64,000 bases of DNA from Limimaricola litoreus (GCF_024159025.1 NZ_JAMYXC010000210.1:21098-85097); one strand, 5' to 3'. Counted from the stretch's first letter, positions 51,359 through 60,551 are shown. The notes: generated by a model from the letters alone, not told the origin. Made by a program: numbers and translations.

Positions 51359-52813
51359 ATGAAGATGAACGACGTGACCAAGCAGCACCGCAACCTGATC
51401 GCGGGCGAATGGGTCGAGAGCGCGGATGTCAACGAGAACCGCAACCCGGCCAACACCGACGAGATCGTGGGCCTTTATGCCCGCGCCTCCAAGGATGACG
51501 CCGCGCGCGCCATTGCCGCGGCGCGCGCGGCCTTTCCGGCCTGGAGCAAATCCGGCCCGCAACAGCGCCACGACCTGCTGAAGAAGGTCTCCGACACCAT
51601 CGCCGCGCGCGCCGAGGAGCTGGGCGAACTTCTGGCCCGCGAGGAAGGCAAGACCTTCGCCGAAGCCAAGGGCGAGGTGATGCGCGCCTCCCAGGTCTTC
51701 GGCTTTTTCGCGGGCGAGACGCTGCGCCAGACCGGTGACGCGATAGACAGCGTGCGCCCCGGCGTCGAGGTCATGGTGCAGCGCGAGGCGCTCGGTGTGA
51801 TCGGCCTCATCACCCCGTGGAACTTCCCCATCGCGATCCCGGCGTGGAAGATCGCCCCGGCGCTGGCCTTCGGCAATTGCGTGGTGATCAAGCCTGCCGA
51901 TCTCACCCCGGGCTGCGCCTGGGCGCTGGCCGAGATCATCCACGAGGCGGGCGCGCCCGAGGGCGTGTTCAACCTCGTCATGGGGCGCGGCTCGGAGATC
52001 GGTGCCGAGATCCTCGACAGCCCCGAGGTCGATGCGGTGAGCTTCACCGGCTCGGTCGAGACCGGGCGCATGGTCGCGGAAAAATGCGTGGCGCAGATGA
52101 AGAAGGTGCAGCTCGAGATGGGCGGCAAGAACCCCCTCGTGGTGCTCGACGACGCCGATCTCGACACGGCGGTGAACTGCGCGCTCAACGGCGCCTTCTT
52201 CTCGACCGGCCAGCGCTGCACCGCCTCGTCGCGGCTGATCGTGACGGCGGGCATCCACGACCGCTTCGTCGCAGCGCTGACCGAAAAGCTCAACTCGCTC
52301 AAGGTCGGCGACCCGATGGACGGCTTGGTCCATATCGGCCCGGTGGTCGATGAGAGCCAGCTGGAGCAGAACAGGCGCTACGTGAAGATCGGCCAGGAGG
52401 AAGGCGCCACGCTGGTCTGCGGCGGTGAGGTGATCGAGGGCGCGACCCCCGGCCACTTCATGACGCCCGCGCTATTCACCGGCACCACCAACGAGATGCG
52501 CATCAACCGCGAGGAGATCTTCGGTCCGGTCGCCACGGTGATCAAGGTGGCCGATTACGACGAAGCGCTGCGCCTGGCCAATGACACGGATTTCGGCCTC
52601 TCCGCCGGCATCTGCACCACCAATCTCGGCCATGCCGCACATTTCCGCCGCAATGCCGAAGCGGGCATGGTGATGGTCAACCTTCCGACCGCGGGCGTCG
52701 ATTACCACACCCCCTTCGGCGGGCGCAAAGGATCGAGCTACGGCCCGCGCGAGCAGGGGCAATACGCGCGCGAATTCTACACCACGGTCAAGACCACCTA
52801 TATCCAGGCCTGA
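51359..52813 (+). CDS. NAD(P)-dependent aldehyde dehydrogenase (SSADH/KGSADH-like)
   Basis: A 484-aa aldehyde dehydrogenase. Landmarks are ITPWNFPIAIPAWKIAPALA (~residues 147-166), the cofactor motif FTGSVETGRMV, the catalytic Glu in LEMGGKNPLVV (~255-265) and the catalytic Cys in FFSTGQRCTASSRL (~289-294). EEIFGPVATVIK and the C-terminal FGGRKGSSYGPREQG complete the family pattern. It lies 32 bp after the DHDPS-family gene and presumably oxidises that enzyme's aldehyde product. A hairpin with a T-run follows. Confidence 0.93.
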   Translation: MKMNDVTKQHRNLIAGEWVESADVNENRNPANTDEIVGLYARASKDDAARAIAAARAAFPAWSKSGPQQRHDLLKKVSDTIAARAEELGELLAREEGKTFAEAKGEVMRASQVFGFFAGETLRQTGDAIDSVRPGVEVMVQREALGVIGLITPWNFPIAIPAWKIAPALAFGNCVVIKPADLTPGCAWALAEIIHEAGAPEGVFNLVMGRGSEIGAEILDSPEVDAVSFTGSVETGRMVAEKCVAQMKKVQLEMGGKNPLVVLDDADLDTAVNCALNGAFFSTGQRCTASSRLIVTAGIHDRFVAALTEKLNSLKVGDPMDGLVHIGPVVDESQLEQNRRYVKIGQEEGATLVCGGEVIEGATPGHFMTPALFTGTTNEMRINREEIFGPVATVIKVADYDEALRLANDTDFGLSAGICTTNLGHAAHFRRNAEAGMVMVNLPTAGVDYHTPFGGRKGSSYGPREQGQYAREFYTTVKTTYIQA

Positions 52814-52851
52814 CCCGGAAACGGCGCCACCCCCTCCTCCCGGTGGCTCCC

Positions 52852-52888
52852 GGCGCGCGTCCGCTCCCCCGCGGCGCGCGCCTCTTTT
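52852..52888 (+). terminator. Rho-independent terminator after the aldehyde dehydrogenase gene
   Basis: An 8-bp perfect stem, GGCGCGCG (52852-52859) with CGCGCGCC (52875-52882), is followed by TCTTTT. It lies 39 bp after the stop codon. This is the clearest intrinsic terminator in the window. Confidence 0.65.
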
Positions 52889-52973
52889 CGTGCCGGGGTC
52901 AGGCTGACCGCGTGCTATGCTGGCGGGATCGGGCCGCGCCCCCCCGTGGCCCCCTTGGAGGGAGGTTTCGGAC

Positions 52974-53282
52974 ATGATCATGCGGATATTCGAGGTGGTG
53001 ACCCGGCCCGGCAAGGAGGCCGAGTTCGCGCGGTTCTTTCACGACACGGCGATCCCGCTCATGCGGGCCACGAAGGGTCTCGTGCAGGTGCTTCCGGGAG
53101 CCGCGCGGTCCGAGAGCCCGCGCGAGTTTGCCTTCGTGATGATCTGGCGCGATCTCGACGCGCTCAAGGCCTTTGCCGGTGAGGATTACACGCAGCCGCA
53201 TGTCGACGCGGCCGAGGCGGCGCTGGTCGAGCACCGAAGCATTCGTCACTATGATCTCGTGGCGGATCAGTCGGCGGCGTAA
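52974..53282 (+). CDS. Antibiotic biosynthesis monooxygenase (ABM) domain protein
   Basis: A 102-aa dimeric alpha-beta barrel protein. Typical features are MRIFEVVTRPGKEAEFARFF at the start, MRATKGLVQVLPGAARSESP in the middle and EFAFVMIWRDLDALKAF (~residues 59-75) with the conserved Trp. Family members are cofactor-free monooxygenases, haem-degrading enzymes or proteins of unknown role. ATG 52974 follows GGAGGGAGG. Its 3' end overlaps the convergent amidohydrolase gene by 16 bp. Confidence 0.8.
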   Translation: MIMRIFEVVTRPGKEAEFARFFHDTAIPLMRATKGLVQVLPGAARSESPREFAFVMIWRDLDALKAFAGEDYTQPHVDAAEAALVEHRSIRHYDLVADQSAA

Positions 53283-54655
53283 TGCGCGCGCGTCAGCGCC
53301 GCGATCCGCGCCACCTCGCCGCGCAGCGCGTTGATCCGGGGTCGGTCGGCGCGGGCTTGCGCCAGGAGTTCGGTCAGCGCCGCATCGAAATCCACGCCGG
53401 TCGGCGCGCCGTCGCGCAGCACCAGCCGGCCATCCACCACCAGATCTCGCACATGGTGCGCGCTTGCCCGCGCCAGCAGCCGCGCGCCCGGCGCCTCGTC
53501 GGGCCAGAGCGCCTCGGCGCAAAGCCCGGCCCAGTCGATCGTAACGACATCCGCTCCGCGCGGCATCGCGCCGATCTCGGCATTGATGCCGCAGGCGGCG
53601 TCGAACACCGCCGCCACCGGCATCTCCGTCTCCAGCCCCCGCCCGGCCTGCAGAAGGCCGAAGAGCCGCATCTCGGCCCAGATGTCCTGCGCGTCGTCGA
53701 AGCCGGTGCCATCGAGGCCGATGCCGGTCGCCATGCGCGCGCGCACCGCGCCGGGTAGGATGCCTGAACGCAGCCGCAGGTTGGCCGAGGGGTTCGAGGC
53801 GAGCCGCACGCCGCGCGCGGCCAGCAGCTCCGCCTCGGCTTCGGTGAGCTGCACGCCATGCGCCACGGTGAGGCGCGGCGAGAGGAAGCCGATCGCGTCG
53901 AGATGCGCCACCACTCCGCCCGGGAAACGCCGGTCGAGCCAGCCGCGCTGGCGCGGGCTTTCGAGAAGGTGCATGTGGATGCGCCGGTCGTGGCGCGCGG
54001 AGGCTTCGGCCACCGCCTCCAGCATCGCGTCCGAGCACCATTGCGGCCCGATGGGCCCGAGCTGCACGTCGGCCATCGGCCCGGCATGGCGGCGGGCGAT
54101 CTCCTCGACGGCGGCGATCTGTTCGGCGATCGGGGCGTAGCGCGGGAGGAGCCCGTCGAGCCAGCCGGCATCCGCCGCGCCGAGCGTCCGCCGGTAGGCC
54201 TCTGCGCCGCCATAGACCATGGGCGAGGCATCAAGCAGCGGGCAGCTCAGCGCGAGGCGTATCCCGACATCGCGCGCCGCGCGCACCACCTCGCCCGCCT
54301 CCTCGACAAGGCGGTCGGCATTGAACGAATTGTGGCAATGCACCGTGCCCGCGCAGCCCGAGCGCGCCAGCCGCGCAAAGGCGACCAGCGCTTCGAGATA
54401 GGGATCGGTGCGCGGCCTGAGCCGCAGCCCGGCGATCCACGGCTCGAGTGCGTCGTCATTCGCGCCGAAATCGAGCGTTCGGATGCCGTAGCCGTGGTCA
54501 TGCCCGTTGATCGGCGCGGGCAGCGCTATCAACCCGGTGCCACCCTGCCCCGGCGCGGCGCGCGGGTCCGGATCGAAGGACATGCGTCGCGGCCCCTCGG
54601 GCGCGCCATGCCCCGGACGTGGCCACCAGCGATCGACATCGAGTACGGGGCTCAC
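53267..54655 (-). CDS. Amidohydrolase-superfamily deaminase/hydrolase
   Basis: A 462-aa metal-dependent amidohydrolase of the cytosine-deaminase/chlorohydrolase type. The HxH metal motif is in LPAPINGHDHGYG (~residues 44-56). Other sites are TVHCHNSFNADRLVEE, the HMHLLESP His pair (~225-232), VAHGVQLTEAE and the metal Asp in DGTGFDDAQDIWAE (~312-325). GTG 54655 overlaps the LysR stop (GTGA), which argues for that start over ATG 54583. It is the last gene of the minus-strand operon. It probably removes an amino group or opens a ring of the imported compound; the substrate is unknown. Confidence 0.82.
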   Translation of the reverse strand: MSPVLDVDRWWPRPGHGAPEGPRRMSFDPDPRAAPGQGGTGLIALPAPINGHDHGYGIRTLDFGANDDALEPWIAGLRLRPRTDPYLEALVAFARLARSGCAGTVHCHNSFNADRLVEEAGEVVRAARDVGIRLALSCPLLDASPMVYGGAEAYRRTLGAADAGWLDGLLPRYAPIAEQIAAVEEIARRHAGPMADVQLGPIGPQWCSDAMLEAVAEASARHDRRIHMHLLESPRQRGWLDRRFPGGVVAHLDAIGFLSPRLTVAHGVQLTEAEAELLAARGVRLASNPSANLRLRSGILPGAVRARMATGIGLDGTGFDDAQDIWAEMRLFGLLQAGRGLETEMPVAAVFDAACGINAEIGAMPRGADVVTIDWAGLCAEALWPDEAPGARLLARASAHHVRDLVVDGRLVLRDGAPTGVDFDAALTELLAQARADRPRINALRGEVARIAALTRAHYAAD

Positions 54656-55590
54656 GCCCCTTCCAACGCATTGAGCTTGCGCATCCAGGGCGCGTCGCGC
54701 AGCGCTTCGAGCCCCTCGGTCAGCTGCGCGACAAGCGCCTCCGCGGCGGGTGTGAGCTTGCGGCGGCGCGGGACGAGCAGACCCAGTTCCAGCCCGCCGA
54801 GCCGCGTGCCCTCGAGCGGCACCGCGACGATGCTGCCCTCGGCCAGCTCGCGCACCATGCCGAGCGGCGTGTAGAAGGCGACGCCGTCGCCATCGAGGAT
54901 GAGCGGCTTGAGCATCATCAGGTTGTTGGACGCGGCGAGCACGCGCCCCGTCCGGTTGAGCACCGACAGCTCCATCTCGATCAGCGAGCGGATCGGCGCG
55001 GTGTCGAGCTGCAACAGAAGGTTGTAGCTGGCGCAATCGCTCAGCGTGACCGAGCGCCGCTCGGCCAGCGGATGATCCGCCGCGACCATCGCCATCAGCG
55101 GCATCGGGATCGGAGAGACGAAGACGGTATCCTCGGGTCGGGCGAGGCTGAAGGTGATGCCGAGATCGGCCTCCCCTTCGGCGACCATGGTGGTGACGGT
55201 GCCATGCGCCCCGGTGCGCACGCGAAAATCCACCTTGGGATGGGTCTTGTGAAACTTGCCCACCTGCTCGGGCAGGAAGCTCACCAGCAGGCTGTCGAGC
55301 GAAGCGATCGAGACGGTGCCGGTCTTTTCGCCCCTGAGCGCGCCAAGTTCGCCTTTCAACACCTCGAAATCATTTAGAGTTTGGTCAGCATGGGTCAGCA
55401 GCGTCCTGCCGGCCTGGGTCAGCCGCAGCCCGCCGGGCAACCGCTCGAAAAGCGGCGTACCGAGCTCCTCCTCGACCTTCTGGATCTGGCGGCTGATCGC
55501 GGAGGAGGCGACATGCAGCTGCTCGGACGCCGCGCGGATCGAGCCCGCGCGAGCCACCACCGTGAAGTAGCGCAGGAAGGCAGCATGCAT
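54652..55590 (-). CDS. LysR-family transcriptional regulator within operon
   Basis: A 312-aa LysR regulator. The HTH is FLRYFTVVARAGSIRAASEQLHVASSAISRQIQKVEEELG over residues ~5-44 (landmarks GSIRAASEQLHVASSAISRQ). The effector domain starts near residue 93 with VSIASLDSLLVSFLPEQVG. It lies 15 bp after the crotonase gene on the same strand and overlaps the amidohydrolase start, so it is transcribed within the operon rather than divergently, an atypical arrangement for LysR. It may regulate the operon as a feedback loop. Confidence 0.88.
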   Translation of the reverse strand: MHAAFLRYFTVVARAGSIRAASEQLHVASSAISRQIQKVEEELGTPLFERLPGGLRLTQAGRTLLTHADQTLNDFEVLKGELGALRGEKTGTVSIASLDSLLVSFLPEQVGKFHKTHPKVDFRVRTGAHGTVTTMVAEGEADLGITFSLARPEDTVFVSPIPMPLMAMVAADHPLAERRSVTLSDCASYNLLLQLDTAPIRSLIEMELSVLNRTGRVLAASNNLMMLKPLILDGDGVAFYTPLGMVRELAEGSIVAVPLEGTRLGGLELGLLVPRRRKLTPAAEALVAQLTEGLEALRDAPWMRKLNALEGA

Positions 55591-55605
55591 GTCGTCACTC
55601 CGGTC

Positions 55606-56379
55606 TCAGGCACCCTGCCAGACGGGGGCCCGTTTTTCGAGAAAGGCGCGAACGCCCTCGTCAGCATCCGCACTTTTCAGGGCTTTCACAACCGCAGGAA
55701 GCTTCATCGCCTGCGCCTCTCGCGGCGAGAGATGGCCGGTGCGATTGACGACCTGCTTGATCGCGCGCAGCGACAGCGGCGCCGAGGCGGCGATGTCCTC
55801 GATCCAGCGATCGGTGACGGCATGGAGCTCGCCCGCGCCCGCCACCTCGTTCACGAGGCCGAAGCGCTCCATCGTCGCGGCATCGATCCGCCTTCCTGCG
55901 AGCATCACCCCCATGGCGAGGTTGTGCGGGATCTTGCGCTGCAGCATGACCATGCCGCCATCGAGCGGCATCCGCCCCACCCGCGCCTCGGGCAGGCCGA
56001 ACTTCGCGGTCTCGGCGGCCAGCACGATATCGGCGCCAAGCACCATCTCGAAGCCGCCGCCGAGCGCGTAGCCGTTGACCCGCGCGATCACCGGCACGTC
56101 GAGCGAGCGGCGGAAGGAAATGCCACCAAAGCCGTTGGGGCGCGGCGCGGCCCAGTACTCCAGCCCCGAAAGCGAGCCGTCCTTCATGTCCGCGCCGACG
56201 GAAAAGGCCTTTTCCCCCGCCCCGGTGAGGACCGCGACGGAGATGTCGTCGCGCTCCTCGATGTCGCACCAGATCCGCTCCAGTGCGGCCTCGGTCTTCT
56301 GATCGATGGCGTTCATTACCTCGGGCCGGTCGATGGTGACGCGGGCGACGCGGTCGCGGACCTCGTAATGGACGCTCAT
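55606..56379 (-). CDS. Enoyl-CoA hydratase/isomerase family protein, CaiD-like
   Basis: A 257-aa crotonase. The oxyanion-hole segments are AFSVGADMKDGS (~residues 60-71) and NGYALGGGFEMVLGADIVLA (~99-118). The catalytic Glu is in AKFGLPEARVG (~122-132). The C-terminus AFLEKRAPVWQG is very close to the carnitinyl-CoA dehydratase (CaiD) ending. It overlaps the CoA-transferase stop (ATGA). Together with the CaiB-type transferase this looks like a CoA-dependent dehydration or hydration of a 3-hydroxy or unsaturated acid. The substrate need not be carnitine. Confidence 0.88.
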   Translation of the reverse strand: MSVHYEVRDRVARVTIDRPEVMNAIDQKTEAALERIWCDIEERDDISVAVLTGAGEKAFSVGADMKDGSLSGLEYWAAPRPNGFGGISFRRSLDVPVIARVNGYALGGGFEMVLGADIVLAAETAKFGLPEARVGRMPLDGGMVMLQRKIPHNLAMGVMLAGRRIDAATMERFGLVNEVAGAGELHAVTDRWIEDIAASAPLSLRAIKQVVNRTGHLSPREAQAMKLPAVVKALKSADADEGVRAFLEKRAPVWQGA

Positions 56380-57536
56380 GCCACCTGCGCCTTCTTCGGG
56401 GCGAACCCGGAGAGGATCTCGCCATTGTGCTCGCCGAGCTGCGGCGGGCCCTGGCGCACCGAGAGTGGTGCGGCCGACATGTCGATCGGGCTGCCGACGA
56501 GACGGATCTTGCCCGCGGGCGTCTCGCCCGCTTCGATCACCATGTTGTTCACGATCGTCTGCTCGTCATCGAGCGCCTCGGCCAAGGTGCGCACCGGCGC
56601 GCAGAGGATGTCGACCTCCTCCAGCCGCGCGAGCCAGTGCTCGCGGCTGTTCCTGGCGAACTCGCGCTTGAAGATCGCCTGCAGCTCGGCGCGATGCGCG
56701 GCCTGCGCGTCGAAGTCGCGGAATCGCTCTTCCTGCGACAGGTCCTCGATCCCCAGCGCGTTGCAGATATCGCGCAGCGGGTTTTCCTTGAAGGCGCCGA
56801 CCATGACGAAGGGCTCGGTCGTGGTCTCGAACACGCCGGTGAGCGGGAAGGCCCCCCAGTTGAGGTCGCGGCCCCGCATCATGTGGGCGGCGGCCTCCTG
56901 CATCTGCATCGCCAGCATCGAGGAGTAGAGGCTCACCGCCACCTGTTGGCCTTCGCCGGTCTTCTGGCGCTGCAGGATGGCCAACAGCACGCCTTGGACG
57001 AGATGCATGCCGGCGGTGTAGTCGCACAGCGCGGTCGAGAAGATCGCGCGCGGCAGCTCGGGGTCCGAGCGGCGCTCCATCACGCCGCTCATCGCTTGGG
57101 CGAGGATGTCCTGCCCGCCCTTGTGCTTGTTGGGGCCTTCGAGACCGAAGCCGGTGCCCACGGCGAAGATGATGCCGGGATTGCGGGCCTTGAGGTCATC
57201 AAAGCCCATGCCCATCCGCTCCATCACGCCGGGGCGGAAGTTGTTGACCACGACATCGGCGGTGTCGATCAGCTCCAGCACCTGCGCGCGGGCCTCTTCG
57301 GATTTGAGGTTGAGCGCGAGGCTCTTCTTGTTGCGGTTGAGCGAGCAGAAGATCGGGTTGTTGAGCCCGTCCGGGTCGGCGCCCAGAGACCAGCGCGACA
57401 GGTCGCCGATCTTTTCCTTTTCGACCTTGATCACCTCCGCGCCGTAATCGGCGAGCACCTGGGTGCAGGAGGGTCCGAGCATCACCTGGGTGAAATCGAT
57501 CACCTTGATGCCTTCGAGGGGGAGAGGTTGGGTCAT
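56376..57536 (-). CDS. CaiB/BaiF family (class III) CoA transferase
   Basis: A 386-aa formyl-CoA-transferase-fold enzyme that moves CoA between acids. Landmarks are GIKVIDFTQVMLGPSCTQVLADYGAEVIKVE over residues ~8-39 (the FTQVMLGP and LADYGAEVIKVE parts are diagnostic), then NRNKKSLALNLKSEEAR, the catalytic Asp near STALCDYTAGMH (~169) and the EVDILCAPVRTLAEAL segment. It overlaps the FAD oxidoreductase stop by one base and the crotonase start by four, so all three are translationally coupled. Confidence 0.92.
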   Translation of the reverse strand: MTQPLPLEGIKVIDFTQVMLGPSCTQVLADYGAEVIKVEKEKIGDLSRWSLGADPDGLNNPIFCSLNRNKKSLALNLKSEEARAQVLELIDTADVVVNNFRPGVMERMGMGFDDLKARNPGIIFAVGTGFGLEGPNKHKGGQDILAQAMSGVMERRSDPELPRAIFSTALCDYTAGMHLVQGVLLAILQRQKTGEGQQVAVSLYSSMLAMQMQEAAAHMMRGRDLNWGAFPLTGVFETTTEPFVMVGAFKENPLRDICNALGIEDLSQEERFRDFDAQAAHRAELQAIFKREFARNSREHWLARLEEVDILCAPVRTLAEALDDEQTIVNNMVIEAGETPAGKIRLVGSPIDMSAAPLSVRQGPPQLGEHNGEILSGFAPKKAQVA

Positions 57537-58897
57537 TATTCTGCGGCCTCCATGACGAGGGCGTTGGACGAGGGCACGTCGCCGGGGTCGGCACCCTGCG
57601 CGCGCATCTGTTTCTGGATCGCTTTGACGTCGGCCTCGCGCACGGTGACGCCGGCGTTGAGCGCGACGGTCGCGGCGACGCCCACGGCCTCGCCTTGCGC
57701 CATGCAGGGCGGGATCTCGCGGCTCTTCTTCTGGGCCTGCGGGGTGCAGGAGTAGTGACGGCCTGCGACCAGAAGGTTGTCGACGTCCCTGGGCACCAGC
57801 GCGCCATAGGGCGTGTAGTAGTCGCGGCCCCGGCAGACGGTGTCGGCGAAGTGGCGGCGCTTCATCACGTCGTCCTTGGTGACGACGTATTCGCCTTCGA
57901 GCAGCCGCGTGGTGCGCACGCCGGTCTGCGGCGCGAAATCGACCACATGGGCCTTCTCGAAGCCCGGCAGGTTCTCGCGGGCGAAGGTCATCAGCCGCTC
58001 CATCCGCTTGCGGCCCTCGAACTCGGCGCCGGTGAGGCCCTCGACCGAGAGGCCGCTGTATTGCGGCATGTGCGGGCAGTTGAGCCAGACCACGCCCGGC
58101 AGCGGCGTCTTGAGCCACCAGTAGTTCCAGCAGCCTCCGATGATCCGCTTGGCCTCGTGGTCGAGACGCTGGAACTCCTCGGGGTTGGCGTATTGCCAGG
58201 CCTCGGCCTTGTCGGTGTCGACGTTGCCCCAGCGCGACACGGTGGTGACGATGAAGCTCGCCTCCTGGAACTTTGCGCCCGCCGAGGCCGCGACGTCGAG
58301 ATCGCCCGAGGCGTCGATGATCACGTCGCCCATGATCGCCTGTCGGCCTTCCTTGGTCTCGCAGATCACGCCCTTGGCCACGCCGTCCTCGACGATGGTC
58401 TCGGAGAACCAGCTGTGCAGGCGCAGCTTGACCTTGGCGTCCTCCATCAGGTCATACGAGACCTTCTTGTAGCCGTCGGGGTCGAAGGCCGCGGCGAAGC
58501 AGACCGGGTGCGGCATCGACTGGGTATGGAAGTCGAACATCCCCCAGCGCGAATACTTCTTCCAGTTCTCCTGCGTCTCGCGGCGGCCGGGCATCCGGTC
58601 TTCCTCGGGGGGCGTGTGGCACAGGCCGATGGAGCGCATCCGCTCGATCATCTCCATGCAGATGCCGGTCACCGTGATCTCGGTGTCGTTGTGCATGTCG
58701 TCGAGCAGCAGCACCATGCCGCCCGCGGCGAGGCCGCCGAGATAGGGGTAGCGTTCAAGCAGCGTGACAGAGGCGCCGTTGCGGGCGGCGGAGACGGCGG
58801 CCGAGATCCCGGCGGGGCCACCGCCGACGACGACGACATCGGAGCGGTCGACCACGGGCACGTCGCGCAGACTCTCCCTGATGGTTTCGTTCAGCAT
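57536..58897 (-). CDS. FAD-dependent oxidoreductase (FAD_oxidored family)
   Basis: A 453-aa flavoprotein. The dinucleotide-binding motif is VVVVGGGPAGISAAVSAARNGASVTLLE (landmark GGGPAGISAA, ~residues 24-34). Further conserved segments are YLGGLAAGGMV, the DVIIDASGDLDVAASAGA block (~191-208) and the C-terminal NLLVAGRHYSCTPQAQKKSREIPPCMAQGEAVG (~379-411, FAD isoalloxazine contact region). This family includes dehydrogenases of unknown substrates, often beside transporters and CoA-transferase genes. It lies upstream of the coupled CaiB-type gene and downstream of the ABC permease. Confidence 0.85.
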   Translation of the reverse strand: MLNETIRESLRDVPVVDRSDVVVVGGGPAGISAAVSAARNGASVTLLERYPYLGGLAAGGMVLLLDDMHNDTEITVTGICMEMIERMRSIGLCHTPPEEDRMPGRRETQENWKKYSRWGMFDFHTQSMPHPVCFAAAFDPDGYKKVSYDLMEDAKVKLRLHSWFSETIVEDGVAKGVICETKEGRQAIMGDVIIDASGDLDVAASAGAKFQEASFIVTTVSRWGNVDTDKAEAWQYANPEEFQRLDHEAKRIIGGCWNYWWLKTPLPGVVWLNCPHMPQYSGLSVEGLTGAEFEGRKRMERLMTFARENLPGFEKAHVVDFAPQTGVRTTRLLEGEYVVTKDDVMKRRHFADTVCRGRDYYTPYGALVPRDVDNLLVAGRHYSCTPQAQKKSREIPPCMAQGEAVGVAATVALNAGVTVREADVKAIQKQMRAQGADPGDVPSSNALVMEAAE

Positions 58898-58930
58898 CTT
58901 GATTCTCCTAGATAATCTGTTGCGCGGCGG

Positions 58931-59746
58931 TCAGTGGACGTCAGAGGTCTTCCAGCGGATGAAGCGGGATTCCGCAAAGCTCACGAGGGCGAACATCACC
59001 ACGGCGAGGAAGGCCGCGGTAAAGACGGTCGCGTAGAGGAGCGGCGAGCGGAAGTTGAAGGTCGCTTCGATGATCAGCGCGCCGAGGCCGAAGTTGGAGC
59101 CGATCCACTCGGCCACGATGGCGCCGATGACGCAGGTGGTAGAGGCGATCTTGAGCGCGGCGAAAAGGAAGGGCAGAGAGCTTTGCAGCCGGACCTTCCA
59201 GAAGATCTCCCAGTTCGAGGCCGACAGCACCCGCATCAGGTCGAGCGTGGCGGGCGAGACCGCTTTCAGGCCGCGCACCATGTTCACCAGCGTCGGGAAG
59301 AAGCAGATCAGACCTGCGATGATGATCTTGGGCGCGAAGCCGTTGCCGAAGATCAGCACGAGCACGGGCGCCAACGCGATGATCGGGATGGTGTTGATGA
59401 ACACCGCGATCGGGAAGAAGGCGCGCTCGGCGGTGGAATTGTGCACGAACCAGACCGCCAGCGCGATCGCCACGAGGTTGCCCGCGACGAAGCCGAGCGC
59501 CGCCTCGAAGAAGGTGGGCCAGAAGTTGAGCCACAGCGTGCCCGCATTTTCCTGGAACGCGTTCAGCACGGCGATCGGGCTCGGGGCCATGTATTCCGGC
59601 ACCTCGAAGAACCACACCACGCCCTGCCACAGCAGCAAGAGCCCCGCCACGGCGGCGAGCGCGGGCCCGCGCGCGATGACGGCGTCGAACATCCGGTTCA
59701 TGCGCGGTGCCGGCACCGGCATCGGGATTTGGCTTGCCTCGGCCAT
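58931..59746 (-). CDS. ABC transporter permease (SsuC/TauC/ThiX type)
   Basis: A 271-aa inner-membrane permease of the BPD_transp_1 family with six membrane segments (~residues 30-255). The cytoplasmic EAA loop that contacts the ATPase is in MRVLSASNWEIFWKVRLQSSLPFLFAALK (landmark ASNWEIFWKVRLQSSLP, ~178-194). The IGAIVAEWIGSNFGLGALI segment is typical of nitrate/taurine/thiamine-precursor systems. It lies one base from the ATPase gene stop/start. Confidence 0.92.
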   Translation of the reverse strand: MAEASQIPMPVPAPRMNRMFDAVIARGPALAAVAGLLLLWQGVVWFFEVPEYMAPSPIAVLNAFQENAGTLWLNFWPTFFEAALGFVAGNLVAIALAVWFVHNSTAERAFFPIAVFINTIPIIALAPVLVLIFGNGFAPKIIIAGLICFFPTLVNMVRGLKAVSPATLDLMRVLSASNWEIFWKVRLQSSLPFLFAALKIASTTCVIGAIVAEWIGSNFGLGALIIEATFNFRSPLLYATVFTAAFLAVVMFALVSFAESRFIRWKTSDVH

Positions 59747-59747
59747 C

Positions 59748-60551
59748 TCAGCATTCCTCCAGCAGTTGGCGCAGATGCGCGGTGATCCGGACGAACTCCA
59801 GCGTGTCGCGATCCGCCAGCCGCCGCTCGGGCGGCAGCTCGACCTTCATGAATTCCTTTACCCGGCCCGGGTGGGCGGCGAGCATCAGCACGTATTCCCC
59901 GAGGAAGGCCGCCTCGGGGATCGAGTGGGTGACGAAGAGGATCGTCGTCCCCGTCTCGCGCCAGATCCTCAGCACCTCTTCGTTGAGCTTGTCGCGGGTG
60001 ATCTCGTCGAGCGCGCCGAAGGGCTCGTCCATCAGCAGGATCTTGGGCTTGGTCACCAGCGCCCGGGCGATGGCGACGCGCTGGCGCATGCCGCCCGAAA
60101 GCTCGTGCGGCAGCGCGTCCTCGCGGCCCTTCAGGCCGACGAGCTCCAGCAGGTCGCGCGGATCGGCATGGGCATCACCGCCGTCGCCCACCTCGAGGGG
60201 AAGCTGAACGTTTTCCAGCGCGGTGCGCCACGGCAGCAGCGTCGCATCCTGGAACACGTAGGAAAAATTCCGGTTGCGCCGGGCGTCACGCGGGTTCTGG
60301 CCCTGCACGTCGATCACGCCGCGCGCGGCAGGCACGAGATCGGCGATGGCGCGCATCAGCGTGGACTTGCCGCAGCCCGAGGGGCCGAGGATGGTGACGA
60401 AGGCGCCTTGCGGGATATCGACCGAGACGTCCTTGAGCGCGACAACCGTGCCCTCGGCGAAAGTGACATCGACATTCTCGACCCGGATCGCGCCGGGGTC
60501 GGGGGTGGCAGCGGGGTTCCCCGCTGCCGTGTGAAGCTCTGCCGCGGCCAT
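59748..60551 (-). CDS. ABC transporter ATP-binding protein (SsuB/TauB/ThiY type)
   Basis: A 267-aa ATPase. Walker A is LGPSGCGKST (~residues 53-62), the Q-loop is in VFQDATLLPW (~92-101), the signature LSGGMRQRVAIARAL lies at ~147-161, Walker B is ILLMDEPFGALDE (~168-180), and the switch His is in FVTHSIPEAAFLG. The start at 60551 overlaps the substrate-binding protein stop (TGATG). It powers import with the adjacent permease. Confidence 0.95.
   Translation of the reverse strand: MAAAELHTAAGNPAATPDPGAIRVENVDVTFAEGTVVALKDVSVDIPQGAFVTILGPSGCGKSTLMRAIADLVPAARGVIDVQGQNPRDARRNRNFSYVFQDATLLPWRTALENVQLPLEVGDGGDAHADPRDLLELVGLKGREDALPHELSGGMRQRVAIARALVTKPKILLMDEPFGALDEITRDKLNEEVLRIWRETGTTILFVTHSIPEAAFLGEYVLMLAAHPGRVKEFMKVELPPERRLADRDTLEFVRITAHLRQLLEEC

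Noticed and set aside
55606..57536. Carnitine caiBD system
   Set aside because: CaiD/CaiB similarity is real, but CaiA, CaiC and CaiT counterparts are missing and the transporter is an ABC system, so carnitine is not supported as substrate.
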